A stretch of 64,000 nucleotides of DNA from Planctomyces sp. SH-PL14 (GTDB lineage Bacteria > Planctomycetota > Planctomycetia > Planctomycetales > Planctomycetaceae): assembly GCF_001610835.1 (NCBI RefSeq), contig NZ_CP011270.1, positions 434,001 through 498,000 of the forward strand, in the 5' to 3' direction. The notes under the pieces were generated by a model that made no database searches, was not told the origin of the DNA, and was given only the letters and a program-made list of their open reading frames with translations. The position numbers were made by a program, and so were the translations under genes. Positions 7,843 to 13,509 of the stretch are shown here, piece after piece (the first letter of the stretch is position 1; every line of letters starts with the position of its first letter).

Positions 7843-7912
7843 CGCCCGAGAGTGGTCGATCAGAGGGGCAGCGCTGGCACCTTCCCCTCCGCTCCCGCTC
7901 TCGGGCGTTTCT
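7843..7912 (+). terminator. Nested-stem terminator ending the five-gene phage operon
   Basis: CGCCCGAGAG (7843-7852) pairs perfectly with CTCTCGGGCG (7898-7907), and an inner GAGGGG/CCCCTC stem (7863-7868 with 7884-7889) sits inside. TTTCT follows. It starts 12 bases after the stop of the 76-residue gene. Confidence 0.7.
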
Positions 7913-8004
7913 ATCTCGGGCCCATGGCTATAATGCCCCCGGAGATCAGGGCTCCATCTGCATCAACAACCGTGAACTGGGGGGATCACGAATGGGGAAG
8001 AGCA

Positions 8005-8748
8005 ATGGAGTTCGACGCTACGACCGATCGCATGATCCGGCAACCGCAGGTTAGCCTCGAGGAGCAGTTTCGGCTCGGTGCCGAGTGTCAGGCGTGGCAA
8101 TCGAGGATTGCGCGCCTTCAGGAGCGGGCGAAGGGCGAGTCACCCAGCCGATACCTCCCGGCGGCCATCGCCATCGCAAAGCGTCGCGGGGCTGTTTCGC
8201 GGAACGCTATCGTCCTTTCCGTCATGCGATGGATCGCCAAGCGGGCCAAGGAGTGCCGCAGAAACCCGCACGGCATGACCTTCGAGGAGCTGGTATCCGT
8301 CGGGGCTCTGGGCGCCATGCGAGCCGCGGAGAAGTGGGACCCCTCCAGGGGGATTCACTTCCTGACCTTCGCCGATTATTCGATCCGGCGACTGATGTAT
8401 CGCCACGGCGGGTACGGGAAGTCACGGAAGCTGCGGCTTGAGGACACGAGTCTCAGTACGGACGTCCTCGCGGACATCGCCGCTGACCGGGGCCCGAATC
8501 ATATGGCCACCTTTCATGATGGAGCAGCGCTCCAGGAGGACATGGCGCTGGTCCACCGGCTTCTCCCGAAGCTCACAGCGAAGCAGCAGGAGGTCATCCG
8601 CCTTCGGTACCTCTGCGGACAATGGCGGACATTCCACGACGTGGCGGACGACCTCCAGACGACCCCGAAGGCTGTGCAGGATCTCGAGAGGCACGGGCTC
8701 GCGAAGTTGGCGGAGAACATTCGCTGGGAGACATCCGGCCGCCCCTGA
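8005..8748 (+). CDS. Phage-type sigma-70 family RNA polymerase sigma factor
   Basis: 247 residues from ATG 8005, preceded by ggggaag; an in-frame ATG at 7924 is possible but has no good ribosome site. Region 2 is clear around residues 92-135: FEELVSVGALGAMRAAEKWDPSRG, then a FLTFADYSIRRLMYRH segment matching the core-binding and -10 recognition helices. Region 4 near residues 188-235 has LTAKQQEVIRLRYLCG and a helix-turn-helix (FHDVADDLQTTPKAVQDLE). Region 1 is absent and region 3 is very short. It probably redirects host polymerase to phage late or accessory promoters. Confidence 0.88.
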   Translation: MEFDATTDRMIRQPQVSLEEQFRLGAECQAWQSRIARLQERAKGESPSRYLPAAIAIAKRRGAVSRNAIVLSVMRWIAKRAKECRRNPHGMTFEELVSVGALGAMRAAEKWDPSRGIHFLTFADYSIRRLMYRHGGYGKSRKLRLEDTSLSTDVLADIAADRGPNHMATFHDGAALQEDMALVHRLLPKLTAKQQEVIRLRYLCGQWRTFHDVADDLQTTPKAVQDLERHGLAKLAENIRWETSGRP

Positions 8749-8847
8749 TCTGCCGTCGCGGCCGTTCGGACTTTGACGGCAATTCGGTTGAACGGGTGCG
8801 GGCGTCCATCAGGAGATTCCCGCGAGCATGTCCGCCGATAGTTCTGT

Positions 8848-8917
8848 CGCCCGGGGGCGGTTGAGCGGTGGGTGTAGTGCTGGCCCGCCTCACTCACGTT
8901 CCTGCCCCTGGGCGTTT
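8848..8917 (+). terminator. Terminator-like hairpin 2 in the gene-less segment
   Basis: CGCCCGGGGGC (8848-8858) pairs with GCCCCTGGGCG (8904-8914) with one G-T wobble over 11 pairs, and an inner TGAGCGG/CCGCCTCA stem is also possible. Only TTT follows, so termination would be weak. The architecture matches the hairpins at 7843 and 9081. Confidence 0.45.
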
Positions 8918-8920
8918 CAC

Positions 8921-8986
8921 TGCGAGAAACTCGCATCATCTCCCGCGGTCCGTGACGTCGATGAAGTACGTCGCCCGGGGGCTGGT
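8921..8986 (+). repeat. Structured repeat, copy 1 (three consecutive hairpins)
   Basis: Three small hairpins follow each other: TGCGAG-AAA-CTCGCA (8921-8935), GACGT-ACGTC (8954-8972) and GCCC-GGGC (8973-8982). A similar string at 10456-10523 keeps all three. The rest of 8749-9458 (about 700 bases) holds no convincing gene, only further hairpins at 8848, 9052, 9081, 9174 and 9345. Confidence 0.4.
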
Positions 8987-9051
8987 GCGGGAGCGGGTGC
9001 AAGGGCCCGCTTCGCTCTCAATCCAGTCCTCTAGCATCATTCAAGGAAGGC

Positions 9052-9137
9052 GGCTGCCCAGGATGTCGGCAGCCGAAAAGCCCACGGACGGTTGAGCGGC
9101 CGCGAGCCCGAGGCCAGCTCCCGTCCTGGGCGTTTTC
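9052..9137 (+). terminator. Hairpin plus terminator 3 in the gene-less segment
   Basis: GGCTGCC/GGCAGCC (9052-9075) comes first. A larger stem follows, in which GCCCA-C-GGACGG (9081-9092) pairs with CCGTCC-TGGGC (9122-9132), with inner GAGC-GGCC/GGCC-A-GCTC. A TTTTCT tail follows. The second hairpin is a good intrinsic terminator; the first may belong to the preceding RNA. Confidence 0.55.
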
Positions 9138-9173
9138 TCTTGAATCGATCGGGGCGTGTTCGGAAGATTTGAC

Positions 9174-9236
9174 TGCCCGGTGCACGGTCGATTTTAGGCA
9201 GGTCGGCAACCGCTAGTTCGGTCGTGTCACCGGGCA
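9174..9236. repeat. Long-stem palindrome of unknown role
   Basis: TGCCCGGTG (9174-9182) pairs perfectly with CACCGGGCA (9228-9236), continued by CACG/CGTG with one bulged T. That gives about 13 pairs around a 36-base loop which can fold GGT/ACC. It could be an RNA hairpin, a binding site or a recombination site; nothing adjacent decides between these. Confidence 0.45.
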
Positions 9237-9344
9237 TCTTTCTTCCATCTTTGCCGGAACCGGCGGAAGCTGCGTGTGCGGCGCACGATGGGAGCGCTGC
9301 TCTTTTGCTACGGAGCCGTGCGGCGTTACAAGCTCGCCATCGCC

Positions 9345-9402
9345 CCCGGCCAACAGCTTGAGTCCCAGCCCCCCTGGACTCGTTGTTGCCGGGTTTTCTT
9401 TT
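9345..9402 (+). terminator. Strong intrinsic terminator before the small HTH gene
   Basis: The 5' arm CCCGGC-C-AACA...GAGTCC (9345-9364) pairs with GGACTC...TGTTGCCGGG (9375-9393), followed by TTTTCTTTT. It would end a transcript coming from 9138-9345, where I see no protein gene. Confidence 0.65.
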
Positions 9403-9458
9403 GGCGCGGACTCACGTTTTATTGAGCAGGCAGTGCGCGCTCACCTGGAGAGTCTCAC

Positions 9459-9761
9459 ATGGCTGCCCATGAGAAGCATGCTGTTGACCCAGATCTGTTG
9501 CCCAAGCTCACGTCCGCGCAGTGGCGGAAGATCCTATTCCGCTCGAGCCCCGAGAAGATTGGCTACATCTCGACGACGGAAATCTATGGACTCAGCGAGC
9601 TCCGGAAACGTCTCGGGGTGTCTTCACCGTGGCTTGCTGCCGCGCGGGCGAAGAAGCTTCCGTTTCTGAAGATCAACGGGAATGACACGGAGGTCATCAG
9701 CGGCGCGGACTTCCTGGCATTCCTCAAGGAGCATCCGAACTTGCTTCAGGAGGACGGCTGA
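9459..9761 (+). CDS. Small helix-turn-helix-like protein (excisionase-like)
   Basis: 100 residues from ATG 9459 with GGAG about 9 bases upstream. Residues 45-90 read GLSELRKRLGVS..W...ARAKKLPFLK followed by ADFLAFLKEHPNL. This is the layout of excisionase/MerR-like winged helix proteins: recognition helix, wing, then a helix ending the domain. It converges with and overlaps the minus-strand gene ending at 9724 by 38 bases. It is the first of four small HTH proteins in 3 kb, consistent with control genes of a mobile element. No integrase is in the window. Confidence 0.6.
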   Translation: MAAHEKHAVDPDLLPKLTSAQWRKILFRSSPEKIGYISTTEIYGLSELRKRLGVSSPWLAAARAKKLPFLKINGNDTEVISGADFLAFLKEHPNLLQEDG

Positions 9762-10014
9762 GAAACGCCTGAATGTCGGTAGATCGCCACCGAGACGAGT
9801 TTCCAAGCTTGATTGGCTTCGGAAACTCGTGCTTGCTGACGAGGGTGCTGATGTGGCGCTGCGATACTCGCAGCAGGAGGCTCACGGCCTTGATGTCAAG
9901 AAGCTCAAGGTCATGGCCCGACCTCGCGCTCAAGGTGGCACGGGCGGGTCGGTCCATTGCTCTGGGATCGGCGTCAACTGAGTGCAGAAGCGTCAGCGAG
10001 AGAGAGCCAGACAC
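9724..10014 (-). CDS. AlpA/excisionase-type HTH protein
   Basis: 97 residues if started at GTG 10014; the frame is open to an ATG at 10065. The C-terminal half has the HTH_17 layout: LLDIKAVSLLLRVSQRHISTLVSKHEFPKPIKLG, then RWRSTDIQAFL. This family comprises excisionases and AlpA regulators of phages and islands. The first 13 residues (VSGSLSLTLLHSV) are almost the same as in the HTH protein at 12133-12450, with differences mostly at third codon positions. The start was chosen where that similarity begins. Confidence 0.65.
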   Translation of the reverse strand: MSGSLSLTLLHSVDADPRAMDRPARATLSARSGHDLELLDIKAVSLLLRVSQRHISTLVSKHEFPKPIKLGNSSRWRSTDIQAFLSRPPEASSDAP

Positions 10015-10071
10015 GCAGGCGGCGCACGGAACACGGATCATTGGCTCACGTGATTCGATCATCAAAACGCC

Positions 10072-10317
10072 TCACCCACCACACAGCCGGCACGCCTTGC
10101 CCTCACCCGCTCCGCAGTACCGGCCAATCTTCGTGCTCCCGAAGTGCTTGCACTTCCGGTTGTGCCGCACGTTTGAGTCCGTGTTGAGCCAGAACTGTTT
10201 GTCGGCCGCTTTTTCCGCGGCGACGTCAGCGGGGATGAGCTCCGCGGCCGGGACCGCGGCGACGGTGAGCATGGCCAGCAGCGCGGCCACGAAGACACGA
10301 TGGATCGTCAGACGCAT
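10072..10317 (-). CDS. Secreted cysteine-rich mini-protein
   Basis: 81 residues. A clear signal peptide (MRLTIHRVFVAALLAMLTV then AAVPAAE) is followed by a short helical spacer. The C-terminal 40 residues carry the pattern FWLNT.SNVRHN..C, Y/C..GEGKAC..CGG. The four cysteines (about residues 56, 68, 76 and 79) and the histidines could form disulphides or bind a metal. The ATG at 10317 is taken as the start because the signal peptide begins there; the upstream frame is low-complexity. The compact VRHN...CGG module resembles small exported proteins of unknown function that I recall from other bacteria; this is a recollection, not a search. Confidence 0.65.
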   Translation of the reverse strand: MRLTIHRVFVAALLAMLTVAAVPAAELIPADVAAEKAADKQFWLNTDSNVRHNRKCKHFGSTKIGRYCGAGEGKACRLCGG

Positions 10318-10455
10318 GATTCGGCCCTGGGGTGACTGCCCATTCGAAACGCCCCACGTCCCTGCGGGGCCCGCAACCGGACGTCCTTGTCCTGTGCTAC
10401 ACCAGTCTGCGCTTCCGGCGGCGGCACGTAAAGCCGCCCGATGTCCCTGGCGGCG

Positions 10456-10523
10456 GATGCGAGAAACGCGCATCGCGTTCGGGCGAGCACGACGTCGAAC
10501 AGGTACGTCGCCCGAAGGGCTGG
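10456..10523 (+). repeat. Structured repeat, copy 2
   Basis: It shares with 8921-8986 the strings TGCGAGAAAC, GACGTCGA and GTACGTCGCCCG and the three-hairpin plan. GATGCG pairs with CGCATC, CGACGT with ACGTCG, and GCCC-GAA-GGGC closes a third hairpin. An alternative long stem TTCGGGCG/CGCCCGAA (10478-10516) encloses the second hairpin. It lies upstream of the minus-strand mini-protein gene. Confidence 0.4.
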
Positions 10524-10565
10524 AGATAGAGTGTCGTACCTGTCTGCTGCGGGGGGGCCTTGGTC

Positions 10566-11342
10566 TCAGAATTGAGGGCCGTCGAACCCAACCTGTACGT
10601 CTCGCACTTTCCACAGACGGGAGGTCGCAAACGCCACTGCCTCAAGATCAAAGAGAACGCAGTTTGTCCCGTCTGCAACGGAGCTCCGAAACACGAGCCC
10701 GTCATAGCCTTCCTGCTTGAAGAGTTCGGCGAGGATCTGAGTTGCCGCATACTCGGCTGTGTCGTCACTGCGTTTCAGAGGTACAGAGAAAGCGCGGTCG
10801 ATCGCCTTCCATGCGTCCGCTTCAAGCTCCTCAGCCGGTAGCATCGGCATGCCTTCCCACCAAAGCCGAGTGCCCTTGCGAGCCCTCTCTACATTGATGG
10901 TGCAGTCGACGCACCTGAGAGTCCGCTTAGCTTGAAACAGCGCGACCGTCACATACTCACCGACTCCCGGGCGCATCTCTGAACCCGCGGTCCGTGGATC
11001 AATCGCACCGTAAAAGACAGCAATGCCCTTTGGATTGGCCCTACCCTCAGGAGCTCTTCCCGTTCTAGGACGCATACGTTGCTCTCCAAACGGCTCTGGA
11101 TACTCGCCGACTTGGACGTCTTCCCCTGTGTCCGACACTGTCATGTAATCGGGAATCCACTCGCAGCCGAGTTGCGCACGAAAGATGGCTTCGCCTTCCT
11201 TTATCACGCAAACACGGCTCGCTGCTGTCGCTCTGACGGCATCGAGGAAGTGCAGAACCGGCCCATCAAGAAGGTGCCGTGGACCATTCCGAACGTCCTG
11301 TGCAAAATGAAGGTAGGAATGTGGTGTCGAGAACCCGGACAT
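10566..11342 (-). CDS. RES-domain protein (NAD-degrading toxin family)
   Basis: About 258 residues from ATG 11342; the frame is open to a TTG at 11501, which would overlap the upstream gene. The RES fold is recognised from several features. There is an IFRAQLG arginine motif, then RANPKGIAVFYGA.DPRTA..E.RPG.GEYVTVALF. Near the C terminus YDGLVFRSS ends with a Ser/Asn-containing loop (GTNCVLFD). Characterised RES proteins degrade NAD+ using conserved Arg, Tyr/Glu and Ser residues. The usual Xre/DUF2384 antitoxin is missing. The gene upstream encodes an HTH_17 protein instead, which may be its regulator. Confidence 0.75.
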   Translation of the reverse strand: MSGFSTPHSYLHFAQDVRNGPRHLLDGPVLHFLDAVRATAASRVCVIKEGEAIFRAQLGCEWIPDYMTVSDTGEDVQVGEYPEPFGEQRMRPRTGRAPEGRANPKGIAVFYGAIDPRTAGSEMRPGVGEYVTVALFQAKRTLRCVDCTINVERARKGTRLWWEGMPMLPAEELEADAWKAIDRAFSVPLKRSDDTAEYAATQILAELFKQEGYDGLVFRSSVADGTNCVLFDLEAVAFATSRLWKVRDVQVGFDGPQF

Positions 11343-11457
11343 TGTGGCTACCCGCGTCGCGAAAACTGGCAGGCCCCATTGGCGCCGTGTGTGAGGTAAA
11401 CTGTCAGACCTGATGCTCCAAAACCCAACGGGAGTTACGCGCGGACGGAAAGGAACA

Positions 11458-11700
11458 TCAAGCTGCACGACGTCCCAAGGCGACCAGCCGCTGTTGATCA
11501 AGGATCCATGCGCCTAAGTATCGCTCTATCGACTTACGGCCAAAGATCGCTCGGCCGCTGTACTTGTCGCGGATGATCTGCTTGTCTCGTGCGAGCTGAT
11601 AGACCGTCGTGTGGCTGACGCCCAAGAGTTCCTTGGCCTCCTGGAGCGTCACCCAAAAGGGCTTGAGGGCGCGGGGCATTTCGAAATGTTTGGCCGGCAT
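11458..11700 (-). CDS. Excisionase-type HTH protein next to the RES gene
   Basis: 80 residues from ATG 11700. WVTLQEAKELLGVSHTTVYQLARDKQIIRDKY followed by GRAIFGRKSIERYL is a complete HTH_17/excisionase DNA-binding unit of about 50 residues. The C terminus is basic. It lies just upstream of, and co-directional with, the RES-domain gene, so the two may be co-transcribed. It could be an antitoxin-like regulator or simply an element excisionase. Confidence 0.72.
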   Translation of the reverse strand: MPAKHFEMPRALKPFWVTLQEAKELLGVSHTTVYQLARDKQIIRDKYSGRAIFGRKSIERYLGAWILDQQRLVALGRRAA

Positions 11701-11870
11701 TCACACCTCGTTGGCTGGGACTAGTTGAGTGTCGTTCTGCTTCCCGATGCAGCCAAGAGGAGTGTGAAGAGACGCTGGAAAAAGCTGTGAACCTCGGCAA
11801 CGATCACCGGTCGAGAGGACGCTAAGTGAGATGCGTCTGATGCCCGAAGGGCTAGAACGGGAGCGGGACA

Positions 11871-12113
11871 GTGATCAACAACGTCGAACTTCGGAGCCAT
11901 GACAACACGCACCTTTTCGGCTCGTGCGAAGCGGGAAGGATAAAACTTTGGGGGCCGAACGACGTGCACTATTACGGATCAGTCGACGACGCGGGACGCG
12001 TGAAGCTCTGGGACGGAACGGCCGAGTTTGCAACCGGCACCCTCGATCAGGGGAAACTCGAGCTCCGAGACCGATCAGGCCTGAAGTACGAAGGGCGAGT
12101 CAAAGACGACTGA
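11871..12113 (+). CDS. Short tandem-repeat protein (about 20-residue units)
   Basis: 80 residues from GTG 11871 behind gggag. It consists of about four repeats of 18-21 residues, each with a G.V/L....G...L.D pattern: LFGSCEAGRIKLWG, YYGSVDDAGRVKLWD, FATGTLDQGKLELRD, YEGRVKDD. The units resemble MORN-like or beta-solenoid hairpins. There is no signal peptide. It stands alone on the + strand between minus-strand regulators. Function unknown; the regular repeat makes real coding likely. Confidence 0.6.
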   Translation: MINNVELRSHDNTHLFGSCEAGRIKLWGPNDVHYYGSVDDAGRVKLWDGTAEFATGTLDQGKLELRDRSGLKYEGRVKDD

Positions 12114-12132
12114 TGGCTAAATCGACCGTGCG

Positions 12133-12450
12133 TCAACGACGATGGTTGCGGTTTTGGGCCAGCACTGTGCTGCTGAACCTGCGGGAGTCGATCCACGCAT
12201 CAAGGTCCGACCGGAGGTAATAGACGAAGCGGGCAGGCTTGTAGAAGACCGGTCCTCTTCCGTCGCACCTCCAGCCCTGGAGCGTTTCCTTTCCGAGTCC
12301 CAGGTACCGGGCCGCTGCAGCTGTGGTCAGACGTTCTGGTCCTTCCGGCAGTGCAGGTGCCCCTCGCCGGCTCGCGGACAGCTGTGGGCAGGCACCAGAC
12401 CCGTGTCCCGGAACAGTGTGAAGAATGGTCAGCGAGAGGGATCCGGACAC
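12133..12450 (-). CDS. Excisionase-type HTH protein with conserved N-terminal peptide
   Basis: 105 residues from GTG 12450; ATG 12462 or 12498 are alternatives. Residues 55-100 read ERLTTAAAARYLGLGKETLQGW then YYLRSDLDAWI, an HTH_17 DNA-binding domain. The first 13 residues (VSGSLSLTILHTV) match those of the protein at 9724-10014, although the two differ widely afterwards. A GGAGG lies just upstream of the GTG. It probably regulates or assists recombination of a mobile element. Confidence 0.65.
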   Translation of the reverse strand: MSGSLSLTILHTVPGHGSGACPQLSASRRGAPALPEGPERLTTAAAARYLGLGKETLQGWRCDGRGPVFYKPARFVYYLRSDLDAWIDSRRFSSTVLAQNRNHRR

Positions 12451-12563
12451 GGCCTCCACCATTGGAACGCTGATCGACGGCGCGTGAGTTTCGATCATGG
12501 CATGAACCGGAATGAAGAAGGCTCCGTCCCGCCTGAATCAGCACATTGCCGGACGCGGTCCAC

Positions 12564-12806
12564 CTACGTCGTTTGGAAGTGGCGCTGCACTTCGAGAGGA
12601 AACTGGTTGTAGATCTCCGACGATATTCCAGACGGCAAATCGGTTGTGAAGCGGAGGATGTAAGCGAGCTCCCAGGCGGTCATGTCCTTCTTCGGAAAGA
12701 ACCCGTAATGGGGCTCGCGCTCCTCGCGATGCTCAACGAATCCTGGATGACGGTCGGCCACGAAAGTCTCCTTCGGATTTGAGTGTTGTGAAGCTGCGGG
12801 CGTCAT
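12564..12806 (-). CDS. Small hypothetical protein
   Basis: 80 residues from ATG 12806. The longer upstream frame to 13055 looks non-coding. The second half (WELAYILRFTTDLPSGISSEIYNQF) has ordinary globular composition, while the N terminus is rich in His, Arg and Glu. No motif recognised. The interval 12807-13088 holds no gene; it contains a perfect hairpin CCCGCCGC/GCGGCGGG at 12982-13003 without a T tail. Confidence 0.5.
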   Translation of the reverse strand: MTPAASQHSNPKETFVADRHPGFVEHREEREPHYGFFPKKDMTAWELAYILRFTTDLPSGISSEIYNQFPLEVQRHFQTT

Positions 12807-13088
12807 TGACGCCTGTTGCGAGAATCCTCGCCAATTTTCCCAATGTTTCGAGATGTTTTCCGGACGGCCGCCGAGCGTCGCCGCACACAACCTCGGGCCC
12901 TGTGTTTTTCCTAGCGGGGACGCGCCTTCAGGGTGCATTCCCTGACCGACTTCCTGTCCATGAGCGTCCTTAGTCGAACGTCCCGCCGCGCTCATGCGGC
13001 GGGCGTCGACACAACAACGGATGGTATCGGCCGCTTCCTGACGGACACAAGCCAATCCGCTGTTCCGGGCAGCTCAAATCGCGTTCTT

Positions 13089-13409
13089 GCCCGCACGACT
13101 CGTTCGCTCAAACCCAACGTGCGACGGCCGCTGGGGTCAAGGGGGCCTGTGTTGTTTTCTTGGCCCCCTTGCCGCCGGAGGCGCTTCCATGAGGAACCGT
13201 GGTACGCAACGGACGGCCCCTTTGTGGGACCGGCGTTGAGAACTCACGCCTCGCTTTGCATTCCCCGCGTGTTGGTGAGGGGGCATACGGCACCGTGTCC
13301 GCGTTTGGATGTTGCCTCCTTCAGACATCTCTCGACGGCCAAGCCTCCGGCGGGCAAGGGAGGCGTTGCCCCCCTTGCATCCCCCCACCAGGGTCCCCCT
13401 GGACCCGGT
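13089..13409 (+). repeat. Dispersed intergenic element, copy A
   Basis: About 320 bases with no gene. Landmarks from left are a CCGCAC...GCTCAAACCCA edge, a hairpin CAAGGGGGCC/GGCCCCCTTG with a 14-base T-rich loop, and the core arm TTGCCGCCGGAGGC. A middle of about 190 bases follows, then the complementary arm GCCTCCGGCGGGCAA and a right-end hairpin with CCAGGG/CCCTGG reading from the other strand. It lies between the 12564 gene and purL. Confidence 0.8.
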
Positions 13410-13509
13410 TGAAGAGGCTGGTTGAATTCACCTGCGCGGATTGCGACACTTCCCCCTCACAATGCGACCAACATCGCATGGAAAAACATTGATCGAGGAA
13501 CGTCCGCCC

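Noticed and set aside
8828-9095. Short plus-strand ORFs in the gene-less phage segment
   Set aside because: They overlap strong hairpins, have no ribosome site and show Arg/Ala/Pro shadow composition.
1-12800. Complete, functional prophage
   Set aside because: Only tail-type, small accessory and regulatory genes are visible; no integrase, terminase, portal or capsid gene lies in the window, so it is at most part of a phage or a remnant.
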